This document shows, piece after piece, positions 9,023 through 17,086 of a DNA stretch of 64,000 bases. Within the stretch, counting starts at the first letter, position 1. The number at the start of each line of letters is the position of its first letter. The stretch spans positions 6,324,001 through 6,388,000 of the forward strand of contig NZ_CP036274.1 of NCBI RefSeq assembly GCF_007747655.1, read 5' to 3'. This DNA comes from Anatilimnocola aggregata (GTDB taxonomy: Bacteria; Planctomycetota; Planctomycetia; Pirellulales; Pirellulaceae). The translations under genes were made by a program, and so were the position numbers. The notes under the pieces are model-generated. The model was not told where the DNA came from, made no database searches, and was given only the letters and a program-made list of their open reading frames with translations.

Positions 9023-9451
9023 TCAGGGTTCGTCGGTGTCGGTTGGTGAAGTGCCCGTCGACCTGCGGTGTCGATCGCGCAGCCGATCGAGATCGGCCTG
9101 AAGCAACGCTCGTTCACCCTGCAGGCGACTCAACTGCTGATGAAAGTGGACGCGCGACGCGAGCCAATCGCTGGCGGCGAGCAGAAGCAACCACAGTAGC
9201 AGAAGCAGCACGCCCGACCAGTACAAGAGCGCCGGCCAACCCGTCCGCAGCCAAAGATCGCCGAGCAGCAGCAGACCGATCACTCCGACCATGACGCTAG
9301 CCTGCACGCGGCGGCGAAAACGGCGGGCATGAAACTCCCGTTCACGTTCCCCCAGTCCGCCGTGATCAGCTGACCGCCACGCGCGCAAGTGACTCACTAC
9401 AAGCGCCAGCGCAGCTATAACCAGCACGACAGAGAGAGCTACCGAAGCCAT
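9023..9451 (-). CDS. Small membrane protein with C-terminal coiled coil
   Basis: 142 residues, not recognised. It has an N-terminal membrane segment (SVVLVIAALALVVSHL), then a cytoplasmic-looking Arg/Glu-rich linker, then two close hydrophobic segments around residues 52-95 (LLLLGDLWL, GVLLLLLWLLLLAASDWL). The last ~45 residues form a heptad-like, probably coiled-coil helix (HQQLSRLQGERALLQADLDRLRDRH). The ATG lies three bases after the stop of the upstream M28 gene and its stop lies 7 bases before the downstream dehydrogenase, so the three form a compact operon. Function unknown. Confidence 0.75.
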   Translation of the reverse strand: MASVALSVVLVIAALALVVSHLRAWRSADHGGLGEREREFHARRFRRRVQASVMVGVIGLLLLGDLWLRTGWPALLYWSGVLLLLLWLLLLAASDWLASRVHFHQQLSRLQGERALLQADLDRLRDRHRRSTGTSPTDTDEP

Positions 9452-9454
9452 GAA

Positions 9455-10492
9455 TCACTTCGTAAGCTTCAGCCACTCGAAGATGACATAGCCCACTTTG
9501 CAGATCGATTCGCCCGAGCAATTCTCAGGCACGTCCTGAGTTGTGTGCCAGTAATTGGGGCCGCGCGCGTTTGGATACTCGAAGTCGATGATGTCGCAGG
9601 TGGGAATCTTGGCCACATTTCGTAGTGCCAGGTGATCGTCCCGAATTTCGTGCCGGGTGACATTTACAAATTCCTTCACCCCGAGCGCGGCGGCAGTCTT
9701 CCACAGTTCGAGCACCAGCGGTCGCGTGTCGGTCCAGGCCATGCTATTAACCTCGCGATAGATCGTGAGTTGTTTATCGCCGATCATGTCGACCAGCACT
9801 CCCCAGCGATACTTGTGCGCCGGCGGATTCGTCACGTAGTCGCGAGCGAAATACTCCGAACCGAGAAAGTAAGGGTCGCGCCGCAAGTTGTCGTCGTACA
9901 CCAGTTCTTCACCATCGAAGAAGACAAAATCGACACCGTACTTGCTACGCAGGCCAGCCATGTGATTGCCGAGTTCCATCAGCATGGCGACTCCGCTGCC
10001 GCCGTCGTTCGCGCCGATGAAGGGGTCGCGAACTTTGCGCGGATCGGGCTCTCGATCGGGGTAGGGGCGCGTATCGTAGTGGCAACAGAGGAGGATGCGG
10101 TCTCGCTTTTCGGGATGCCACTGCACGATTTGATTTGCAAGTCGCACGCGTTGGCCTGTCTCGGGATGTCGCGCATCGAACTCTTGCAGCGAAACCTTAG
10201 CGCCGAGTTTTTCGAAGTGGTTCTTAAGCAACTCCTGCTGCTTGAGCATGCCGGGAGTTCCTGAGATCCGCGGGCCGATCGCGCAAACTTCTTTCAGATA
10301 GGCATAGGCCCGCTCGCTTTGCAGCGGCATCTTCGCCGCTGAAAACGGTGCCACCGCCCGTTGCGACCAGGCCAATTGAATAGCCTCGCCCCAAACGAAG
10401 ATGACAATTCCCAGGACCACGACCGCGATGCCGATCACCGTGGACCAGCGAACACGTTGATTCAGTTTGGGAGGCGGATTGTTCATACCCAT
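9455..10492 (-). CDS. M28-family peptidase / glutaminyl-peptide cyclotransferase-like protein
   Basis: 345 residues. An N-terminal membrane anchor (about residues 18-36, VIGIAVVVLGIVIFVWG) places the enzyme on the outer face of the inner membrane. The M28 di-zinc fold is seen in HYDTRPYPD, GANDGGSGVAMLMELG, VFFDGEE, VDMIGD and the late YWHTTQDVPENC. The FFDGEE followed by a long insert and YFLGSEYFA resembles the glutaminyl cyclase branch rather than true aminopeptidases, so it may form N-terminal pyroglutamate. GGAGG about ten bases upstream supports the ATG. It is first in a three-gene operon. Confidence 0.85.
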   Translation of the reverse strand: MGMNNPPPKLNQRVRWSTVIGIAVVVLGIVIFVWGEAIQLAWSQRAVAPFSAAKMPLQSERAYAYLKEVCAIGPRISGTPGMLKQQELLKNHFEKLGAKVSLQEFDARHPETGQRVRLANQIVQWHPEKRDRILLCCHYDTRPYPDREPDPRKVRDPFIGANDGGSGVAMLMELGNHMAGLRSKYGVDFVFFDGEELVYDDNLRRDPYFLGSEYFARDYVTNPPAHKYRWGVLVDMIGDKQLTIYREVNSMAWTDTRPLVLELWKTAAALGVKEFVNVTRHEIRDDHLALRNVAKIPTCDIIDFEYPNARGPNYWHTTQDVPENCSGESICKVGYVIFEWLKLTK

Positions 10493-10669
10493 ATTCTAGT
10501 GTCCTCCACACGGTCTCGGCGAGGGCTCATCGAGTCTGACTGACAATCGGTATACCCCGGGAATTAATGGCCGGGACCGGTTAAATTCCTGTCCCGGCAC
10601 GCACAAAATCTGTTTACACTAAAGCACACTTTTCTCCCCGCGCATCATCCGCACGAATCCTCTCGCACC

Positions 10670-11734
10670 ATGGCTACGCTGGGCGTCACTTCGAACAAGC
10701 TGTCACTCGATCAGCTGGTGGCTTTGTGCGACGAGATCGCCGCCCTCGCGCGGGCCGGCGTGCCGCTCGATCATGGCTTGACGGCACTTGGGCACGACTT
10801 GCCGGGACGCCTGGGCCGCGTTGCCCGCGAAATGGGCAGCGAACTTGCCGCGGGAACGCCGCTCGATCACGTGGTAGCCCGGGCAGATGGTCAGTTTCCG
10901 CCCGGCTTTCAAGCCATGTTGCAAGCCGGCATTCGCGCGGGCAACTTGCCGGGAATCTTGCAAGGGATCGCTCAACTCGCGCGGCGCACGGGCGAACTGC
11001 GCAAGCAGCTTTTTCTGGCAGCGATCAATCCCCTGGCCGTGGCCGTCATCACTTACTTGTTGTTTTTGTTCTGGCTCGACAAGTTAGCCCCCGTCTATTT
11101 GCTGATGTGTGCCGATTGGGACATGAACACCGGACCAGCTGAAGCCATCGTGACCGCGCTACAACAGTGGCAGTGGTTATGGGGACCACTCATACCGGTT
11201 CTGGGGGCTGTGCTCGTCTATTTGACTTGGCGCGGAGCTGGAACCAGCAGCGGCGATTGGTCGCTGCTCGATTGTTTTACGTTTGGTATTGTCGGCGGCA
11301 TCGGGCGAATGCGCCGCGCGGGGCAATATGCGTCACTCTGCGAACAGCTAGCGATTCTGCTCGAACATGGCCTGCCGCTGGCCGAATCGCTACAGCTGAT
11401 CAGTGCCACCATTCGTTCGCAGCCCCTCGCGCAAGCAACTCGTCAGTTCGCAGAGCAACTTGCGCGAGGCGAAACAGTTCGTCCGCCGCAGCCCTTTCCG
11501 CCACTCGTCGCCTGCATGCTGTTCGATCATTACAGTCAGCGCGAGTTGATCGTCAATCTTCGGCAATTGGCGGCAAACTATTACGATGAAGTTCGCCGTC
11601 GGAGTGCCTGGCTCACCACTTGGGTTCCGGCAATTCTATCGCTCTGCATCGGTGGTGTTCTCGTGCTGTTTCATGGCCTGATCACGCTCGGGCCTTGGCT
11701 ATTGCTCATGAAACACATGGGGGACACGGCCTAA
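10670..11734 (+). CDS. GspF/PilC-type inner-membrane platform protein 1
   Basis: 354 residues. It carries two type II secretion F (T2SSF) domains: about residues 15-135 (ALARAGVPLDHGLTALG, GFQAMLQAGIRAGNLPGIL) and about 215-345 (YASLCEQLAILLEHGLPLAESLQL, LACMLFDHYSQRELIVNL-like). Membrane segments lie near 125-145, 178-195 and 318-345. GspF/PilC proteins form the inner-membrane platform that couples an assembly ATPase to pseudopilus or pilus growth. It is the first of three consecutive GspF-like genes and opens a long plus-strand operon. The second domain lacks the usual strong glycine-rich GERSG-type motif. No strong ribosome site is seen upstream. Confidence 0.85.
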   Translation: MATLGVTSNKLSLDQLVALCDEIAALARAGVPLDHGLTALGHDLPGRLGRVAREMGSELAAGTPLDHVVARADGQFPPGFQAMLQAGIRAGNLPGILQGIAQLARRTGELRKQLFLAAINPLAVAVITYLLFLFWLDKLAPVYLLMCADWDMNTGPAEAIVTALQQWQWLWGPLIPVLGAVLVYLTWRGAGTSSGDWSLLDCFTFGIVGGIGRMRRAGQYASLCEQLAILLEHGLPLAESLQLISATIRSQPLAQATRQFAEQLARGETVRPPQPFPPLVACMLFDHYSQRELIVNLRQLAANYYDEVRRRSAWLTTWVPAILSLCIGGVLVLFHGLITLGPWLLLMKHMGDTA

Positions 11735-11772
11735 TACCTTCTCCGCTTGTACCACTCTATTCAACGCATCCC

Positions 11773-12810
11773 TTGTCGAACCTCTCCTCCACCGCCGCCG
11801 ACAACGCTCTCGCGCGTGAACTTACGCAAGCGACCCGCAGCGGCGCGCAATTGGGCGAAGCGCTATTGGCCGCCGCGGAAGGAACCAGCGACCGCCGCTT
11901 GGGACGCGCGCTCACGTCCATTGCAGAGCGCATCAAGCGCGGTGAACCACTCGACCAGATCCTCACCAAGGACTCGCCACTTTCTGCGCCGCTGTCTGGC
12001 TTGATGCGAGCTTCGTTAGTCACTGGCCAACCGGCGATGGCCATCAGCCAATGGCTGTTCATTCGCGAGCAGTCCCGGGCGCAATGGCAAAACGTGATGA
12101 CCGCGCTCAATTACCCGCTCATCTCGCTTGCGGCGACCTACTGCGTGTTCCTGTTCATCTCGCTCTGGCTGGCGCCCGCTCTGAAATCGATGCTCGAGAA
12201 TATGACGAGCCTGGGAGTCAAACTTTCCGCTGGCACTGCCGCCATCTATTGGTTCACCGAGTACGGAGTAGCGATTTCCCTGACCTTGTTTGGCTTCATT
12301 GGCGCGTTTTTGCTACTGCTTAGGCTGATTGGCGGGCGAAGCACCTGGTCGCAGTTCGTCTCCGCTGCGCCCGTTTTGGGACCACTCTGGCATTGGAGCG
12401 GCAGCAGCGAACTGCTGCGGGCGTTGGCACTCCTGCTCGATCAACAGATTCCGTTGCCTCAAGCGCTGCGCCTGACTGGCGACGGCATTCGAGACGCAGC
12501 CCTTGCCCGGCATGCTCACACACTGGCCGTCCGCGTGGAACAAGGTGCCAGCCTGTCACAGGCGATGCAAGCCTTGCACGAACTGCCTGCTTCGATTTTT
12601 CCCCTGGTCCGCAATGGCGAGCGGAGCGGCACTTTGCCCGACGCTCTGCGAACCGCCGCCGAAATGTTGGCAAGCCGGCAGCAAGCCCAGGCCAGCATGA
12701 TTTTGCAGTTGGCCCCGACGGTTGTCTTCCTGTTGATTGCTGGGATGGTGGTGATGATGGTGGCGGGCTTTCTTGCACCGCTTGTTCAATTGATCCGCGG
12801 ACTCTCTTGA
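11773..12810 (+). CDS. GspF/PilC-type inner-membrane platform protein 2
   Basis: About 345 residues. The frame has no ATG near the correct N-terminus, so I chose the TTG at 11773, just after the upstream stop; the longer in-frame extension would overlap the upstream gene. Two T2SSF domains are visible, about residues 5-120 (LARELTQATRSGAQLGEALL, LMRASLVTGQPAMAISQWL) and 205-330 (LLRALALLLDQQIPLPQALRL, IFPLVRNGERSGTLPDALR). The GERSGTLPDAL motif is the canonical one for the family. Membrane segments lie near 117-140, 165-190 and at the C-terminus. A translation start on TTG with no clear ribosome site suggests coupling to the upstream gene. Confidence 0.82.
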   Translation: MSNLSSTAADNALARELTQATRSGAQLGEALLAAAEGTSDRRLGRALTSIAERIKRGEPLDQILTKDSPLSAPLSGLMRASLVTGQPAMAISQWLFIREQSRAQWQNVMTALNYPLISLAATYCVFLFISLWLAPALKSMLENMTSLGVKLSAGTAAIYWFTEYGVAISLTLFGFIGAFLLLLRLIGGRSTWSQFVSAAPVLGPLWHWSGSSELLRALALLLDQQIPLPQALRLTGDGIRDAALARHAHTLAVRVEQGASLSQAMQALHELPASIFPLVRNGERSGTLPDALRTAAEMLASRQQAQASMILQLAPTVVFLLIAGMVVMMVAGFLAPLVQLIRGLS

Positions 12811-12840
12811 AAGTATCGAACGGAGATCGCTGTTTTTCCT

Positions 12841-14175
12841 ATGCAATCCCTTGGTCCACTCACCCTTGTGATTTTCTTGGTGCCAGGCATTGCCCTGCTG
12901 ATGGCGCTGCGCCTGTTCTATCGCAAAGAAGTGGTAACGTCCGCCAATCAAGCGCGGCTAGCAATCTCGCTGGCCGCGTGGGTAATGATCTTTGTGGCGG
13001 TATTCGGCGCTGGCATTGGTACGTTGTCGTTTCTCAGCACCATTTACTTGCCAATGACCTTAATCGCGATTCTGATGCTCATCGATCGCTTTCGCCGCAG
13101 CGAGCACCACGCTCTTTTGAACACACTCGCCTTCTCGGCCGAGAAAGGGATCCCCCTGCAGGAAACAGCCCGCGCCTTTGCGCAGGAACATGCCGGAGAT
13201 GCAGGCGTGCGGGCGCATTGCCTGGCAGAACGTCTGGAGGCAGGTGCGACACTTTCGGAAGCAACCCGGGTGGCCCGCCTGCGATTGTCGACCCCCATGC
13301 GCTTGGCGGTGAACATGAGCGACGTTCTCACCCTGCGCGGGCTGACGTTAAAGTCGCAATTGAATTGGGGAAATGAATCTGATGCCGCCCTGCGCACGAT
13401 CATCAGCCGCCTGGTTTATCTGTGCGTGAGCTTCGTGGCTCTGCAAGTCATCGTGATCTTTGTCATGCTCAAGATCCTGCCTGTCTTTCAAAAGATGTTC
13501 GAAGAATTCGGCCTGATCCTACCAGCCATGACTCAGTCCCTGGTCACATTCTCGAAATGGATGGTCATGGAAGGCTGGCTCTTCGCAATTCCCCTGCTGT
13601 TGCTGGGACTGGCAGCGGCGTTTGTGGGAATTGTTTTCTATTCCGGCATTTACTCTTTTCCAGTGGTGCCCGGCAGTCAAGCGCGCTCGCGCAATGCGAT
13701 GCTCCCCGATGTGATGCGGTTTATGGATTGGCTGTTTTTTCTTCGAATGTTTTTCTGGCGCTACGATGCCAGCCTGGTCCTCCGTAGTTTGTCTCTGCTC
13801 CTCCAGCAGCATCAGCCGCTGCCGCAAGCGTTGATCCTGCTCGCCAACGTCTATCCACGGCCGAATGTACGGCGGCGATTGACGCGCGCGGCAGTTGAAG
13901 TCGAGCAAGGCCGCGACTGGAAGCAGGCGCTGCGCAAGCAGTGGCTGGTAGGACCGGCCGAACTGGCCGTCCTCGCCGCCGCCGAGCGCGCGGGCAATCT
14001 GCCTTGGGCACTCGATGAAATGGGAGAAAGCCTGATGCGCCGGCTGACGTATCGCATGATGGTCGTCTATCAATTCGTATACCCCGCCTTACTCCTCTCG
14101 TTCGGTTTATTTGTCGGCTATTTTGCCATTGCCATGATGCTGCCACTGTTCGCCTTAATTCAGGGGCTAACATGA
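12841..14175 (+). CDS. GspF/PilC-type inner-membrane platform protein 3
   Basis: 444 residues, the longest of the three platform paralogues. Unlike the others it starts with two hydrophobic segments (GPLTLVIFLVPGIALLMAL and AISLAAWVMIFVAVFGAG), reminiscent of TadB/TadC-like proteins, then two T2SSF-type domains: about 80-190 (LLNTLAFSAEKGIPLQETARA, MRLAVNMSDVLTLRG) and 300-420 (LVLRSLSLLLQQHQPLPQAL, LAVLAAAERAGNLPWALDEMG). It ends in a typical GspF C-terminal membrane segment. The stop overlaps the next gene's start (ATGA), so translation is probably coupled. Confidence 0.82.
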   Translation: MQSLGPLTLVIFLVPGIALLMALRLFYRKEVVTSANQARLAISLAAWVMIFVAVFGAGIGTLSFLSTIYLPMTLIAILMLIDRFRRSEHHALLNTLAFSAEKGIPLQETARAFAQEHAGDAGVRAHCLAERLEAGATLSEATRVARLRLSTPMRLAVNMSDVLTLRGLTLKSQLNWGNESDAALRTIISRLVYLCVSFVALQVIVIFVMLKILPVFQKMFEEFGLILPAMTQSLVTFSKWMVMEGWLFAIPLLLLGLAAAFVGIVFYSGIYSFPVVPGSQARSRNAMLPDVMRFMDWLFFLRMFFWRYDASLVLRSLSLLLQQHQPLPQALILLANVYPRPNVRRRLTRAAVEVEQGRDWKQALRKQWLVGPAELAVLAAAERAGNLPWALDEMGESLMRRLTYRMMVVYQFVYPALLLSFGLFVGYFAIAMMLPLFALIQGLT

Positions 14176-14615
14176 GAACAAACCATTCCCAGACCAAGCC
14201 CGCGAGACGCGGATTCACACTCGTGGAATTAGCTGCCGCGGGAGTCGTGCTGGTGGCCTGCCTCGCGCTATTTGCTCAAATTCTGTTCTTAGTTGGCAAA
14301 CAAGAGCGGGCGGCAGAGGCGCGACAAGTTGCTTTGCGAACGGCGGCTAATCGCCTGGAAACACTCCTGGCTAAGAACTGGGATGAACTGACAGTTACCG
14401 AACCAACCGCGGAAGCAGCGTCTGCGGAAGTTCTGGCGCTAATTCCTTCCGCAACCATGAGCGTGCAAGTCTCGCTGGCCACCGAGCCGGTCGATCAACC
14501 ACCCGCGAAACAGATTCGCGTCGAAGTCTCCTGGACAGACTCGGCGGGGGCTTTCGTGCAACCGGTCGGCCTCTCTGCCTGGAAGCATCAGCCGCGCCCG
14601 GAGGCTAACGAATGA
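14172..14615 (+). CDS. Prepilin-type protein (GspI-like minor pseudopilin)
   Basis: 147 residues. The N-terminus ARRGFTLVELAAAGVVLVACLALFAQILFL is a class III signal: prepilin peptidase would cut after Gly and methylate Phe, leaving Glu at position +5 and a hydrophobic helix. A globular domain of about 110 residues follows, with a LETLLAKNWDELT segment like GspI. It overlaps the genes on both sides by four bases (ATGA). In type II secretion the I-J-K tip initiates pseudopilus assembly; the order here matches I then J then K. Confidence 0.82.
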   Translation: MRTNHSQTKPARRGFTLVELAAAGVVLVACLALFAQILFLVGKQERAAEARQVALRTAANRLETLLAKNWDELTVTEPTAEAASAEVLALIPSATMSVQVSLATEPVDQPPAKQIRVEVSWTDSAGAFVQPVGLSAWKHQPRPEANE

Positions 14616-15139
14616 CAACTTGCATTCGCGCCCGTCGGCGCGGCTTTACGATTCTCGAAACCGGCATAGTTGTGACGCTCGTCGGTTTGCTCATTACCGT
14701 CATGGTGGTTCTCTTTTCTTCCGTGCTGAAAGCGCAGCGACAAGTCATGCTGCGCGAACGACAGCGGCGCGAATTCGTGCGGCTCGATGCTTTGCTGCGC
14801 AGCGATGTGCATGCCGCTACCAAAGCCGCAATCAAGAGCCCGAATGAATGTGAGTTAACGAGTTCTGACGGCTACAGTTGGACCTACGACAAGCAAGACA
14901 GTTGGCTCGTGCGCACGCATGCCCAAGGTGGCCGAACACTCCAGCGCGAGTCGTTCTTCCTCCGCCCGGGTTCGGAAGTTCATTTTCAGCTATCTCCGGC
15001 CGGCTCGCGCTCGCTGGTCCAACTGAAACTAGAACCCGAGCCGGACGGGCGCCCTGGCGAACACCACCAGCCCCGCTATTTCGCGCAGGTCTTGTTGGGC
15101 GGAGCGTTGCCCCCTGTTCGTGAGGAGCCCCAGCCATGA
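14612..15139 (+). CDS. Prepilin-type protein (GspJ-like minor pseudopilin)
   Basis: 175 residues. The prepilin signal is RRGFTILETGIVVTLVGLLI, with the conserved Glu at +5. The body includes RLDALLRSDVHAATKA, matching the region after the N-terminal helix in GspJ proteins, and a beta-rich C-terminal half ending in a Pro/Glu-rich tail. Start and stop each overlap the neighbouring gene by ATGA. The likely role is a minor subunit at the tip of a pseudopilus. Confidence 0.8.
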   Translation: MTTCIRARRRGFTILETGIVVTLVGLLITVMVVLFSSVLKAQRQVMLRERQRREFVRLDALLRSDVHAATKAAIKSPNECELTSSDGYSWTYDKQDSWLVRTHAQGGRTLQRESFFLRPGSEVHFQLSPAGSRSLVQLKLEPEPDGRPGEHHQPRYFAQVLLGGALPPVREEPQP

Positions 15140-15549
15140 CCAGGTACGTTAACCGGCGAACTCGCCGCGGCGCTGCAATTCTTGTGGCCATTGTCTTGCT
15201 CGTGGTGGTTGTCACCATTATGGGTATCGTGCTGCGCCAGGTGGCCACCAGCCAGCGCATGACGCGGCAGCAAAGTTGGGAGTTGCAAGCGCAACTGCTA
15301 GCCGAGTCGGCCATCGATCGAGCACTCGTACAACTCGAGCGAAACCAAGAATATCGCGGCGAAACCTGGTTACCCCTCGTGGGCGCGGCCCCAGCAGACG
15401 AACGTGGTGAGGCGCTCATCAAGTTGACGAAACGACCAGATAGCGATTCTTACGAACTTGTCGTCACTGCCACGTTTCCTAATCATCCGGCACATCGCGC
15501 GCTGGTGATGAGTCAGCGAATCGTTCCTCAGCCTGTCCCGACCAAATGA
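15136..15549 (+). CDS. GspK/PilX-like membrane protein
   Basis: 137 residues. The N-terminus RTRRGAAILVAIVLLVVVVTIMGIVLRQV has the RRGxAxxxxxxLL pattern seen in GspK and PilX proteins, which lack the +5 Glu. LLAESAIDRALVQLERN then resembles the conserved region following the GspK helix. It is shorter than a true GspK (about 300 residues), so the large alpha domain is missing. ATGA overlaps link it to both neighbours. The probable role is a minor pseudopilin starting filament assembly. Confidence 0.75.
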   Translation: MTRYVNRRTRRGAAILVAIVLLVVVVTIMGIVLRQVATSQRMTRQQSWELQAQLLAESAIDRALVQLERNQEYRGETWLPLVGAAPADERGEALIKLTKRPDSDSYELVVTATFPNHPAHRALVMSQRIVPQPVPTK

Positions 15550-16583
15550 ACTCGCCCTTGCGGAGAACTGATATGCGTTACCGAACTGCTGCCTTCACGC
15601 TGGTGGAACTGCTCGTGGTCATCGCCATCATCGGGGTTATGGTAGCACTCCTATTGCCGGCCATTCAATCGGCGCGCGAAGCGGCCCGCCGGGCAACCTG
15701 CGCCAACCACTTAACGCAGCTGATTCTGGGCATTCAGCAATACGAGCAATCGCACTTGCTCTATCCACCCGGCACCATTGCCCAGAAGTCCCCCATTCAG
15801 AACCTGCCCAACGACAAACACTTCAACTGGATTGCCCACATCCTGCCCTACGTCGAGCAGCAAGCGGCTTACAAGAATCTCGATCTCAGTGTGAGCGTGT
15901 ACGACCTGAAAAATGCGCCGGTAATGGCCATGTCGCCCAAACTGGTAACTTGCCCGTCCAGTGCCGTTTCGGCAAAAGGCTTCAGCGACTACGCCGCCGC
16001 GCATCACGACCTGGAAGCGGCGATCGACGAGCAGAACAGCGGCGTCTTTTTTCTCAACAGCAAGTTGCGTTACGAAGACCTTGCCGATGGTGCCGCCAAC
16101 ACCTTGTTTCTTGGCGAAAAACTGACCGATGCCTTCGATCTCGGCTGGCTTTCAGGCACGCGTGCTACGTTGCGCAATGGCGGTGGCCCCATCAATCAGC
16201 TCAATTTTCAGAATGGTTTGCCACGTGCGAACCGTCCCAGCGGAGGACCTGTGCCGGGGACGGCCACGGCAGAAGAACAAGCGGTCTCGATGGCACCCCT
16301 GCCATTCACTGGCGTCGGTTTCGATGCGCCTGGTTTCGTCCGCGAAGGAACTCAGCCAGGCCCCTATGATCCAAACTTTGTTAGTCGCGATCCCGATTCA
16401 ACGATTCCCATACCGGCATTCAATAACCCCAACTATGTCGGCAGCTTTGGGAGTTCACACGCGCTCGGTGCGAACTTTGCCTTTGGCGACGGGAACGTGC
16501 GATTTTTGGCCGACAACATGGCCCTCTCCCTGTTGCAGGCGCTCATCAATCGCCACGATGGAAAATTGGCCCAGCAACCATAA
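15546..16583 (+). CDS. DUF1559 prepilin-like protein with H-x9-DG tail
   Basis: 345 residues. The prepilin motif AAFTLVELLVVIAIIGVMVALLLPAIQSAREAARR precedes the DUF1559 body, the most expanded pilin-like family of Planctomycetes. The C-terminal H-x9-DG signature is present (SHALGANFAFGDGNVRFL). I chose the ATG at 15546 because it overlaps the previous stop (ATGA) like its neighbours; a second ATG at 15573 has its own GGAG ribosome site and may be the real start. It may be the major filament subunit served by the three platform proteins. The fold is predicted to be surface-exposed after prepilin cleavage. Confidence 0.88.
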   Translation: MNSPLRRTDMRYRTAAFTLVELLVVIAIIGVMVALLLPAIQSAREAARRATCANHLTQLILGIQQYEQSHLLYPPGTIAQKSPIQNLPNDKHFNWIAHILPYVEQQAAYKNLDLSVSVYDLKNAPVMAMSPKLVTCPSSAVSAKGFSDYAAAHHDLEAAIDEQNSGVFFLNSKLRYEDLADGAANTLFLGEKLTDAFDLGWLSGTRATLRNGGGPINQLNFQNGLPRANRPSGGPVPGTATAEEQAVSMAPLPFTGVGFDAPGFVREGTQPGPYDPNFVSRDPDSTIPIPAFNNPNYVGSFGSSHALGANFAFGDGNVRFLADNMALSLLQALINRHDGKLAQQP

Positions 16584-16609
16584 CACGAAAACCGTCACAC
16601 AACGAACTC

Positions 16610-17086
16610 ATGAACGACCCGCTCGCCACGAATCGACGAACATTCCCGCTGTCGCTCCTGTTCGTGATGCTAACAGGCTTTGCCGTGATGGCAGCGGCCG
16701 CTGCGCCCCTGTTTCGGGATCTTGATCTGGAAGATTCTCCCGAGTATCTCGGGGCCATGGTCGGTGGGCTGGTCGCGGGAGCATTGCTCGGAATCATCAT
16801 CGGGCTGTTTCAATTCCACCGTGGGTGGGGCGTGCTCTATGGCTCGGCGGTCGGCAGCGGAATCGGCATGATCGCCGGCCTCATGACTCGCGTCTCACCC
16901 GATCGCGTGGGGGCGCTGATTCAGGCAGTGGTGATCGGCTCGGGAATTCTGCTGATCACCGCGTGGCTGATTCGCCCTGCAATTCCGCCGGACGAGGCAG
17001 ACATCATCACGGCGGTGGAAGTCCTTGACGAACGACTTAGGCCCCAGTCGGCACCGCCCAATGACCAGCGCGATACTTTCGCGTGA
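16610..17086 (+). CDS. Membrane protein of unknown function
   Basis: 158 residues, not recognised. There are four hydrophobic segments: about residues 13-35 (LSLLFVMLTGFAVMAAAAAP), 48-68 (GAMVGGLVAGALLGIIIGLF), 74-95 (GVLYGSAVGSGIGMIAGLM) and 103-123 (IQAVVIGSGILLITAWLI). Glycine spacing suggests tightly packed helices. It is 26 bases after the DUF1559 gene and may be the last gene of the pseudopilin operon. Its 3' end overlaps the convergent Gfo/Idh/MocA gene by 50 bases. Confidence 0.65.
   Translation: MNDPLATNRRTFPLSLLFVMLTGFAVMAAAAAPLFRDLDLEDSPEYLGAMVGGLVAGALLGIIIGLFQFHRGWGVLYGSAVGSGIGMIAGLMTRVSPDRVGALIQAVVIGSGILLITAWLIRPAIPPDEADIITAVEVLDERLRPQSAPPNDQRDTFA

Noticed and set aside
12393-13376. 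Plus-strand frame of 327 residues.
   Set aside because: Lies across two GspF-like genes in another frame; Arg/Pro/Ser-rich without domains.
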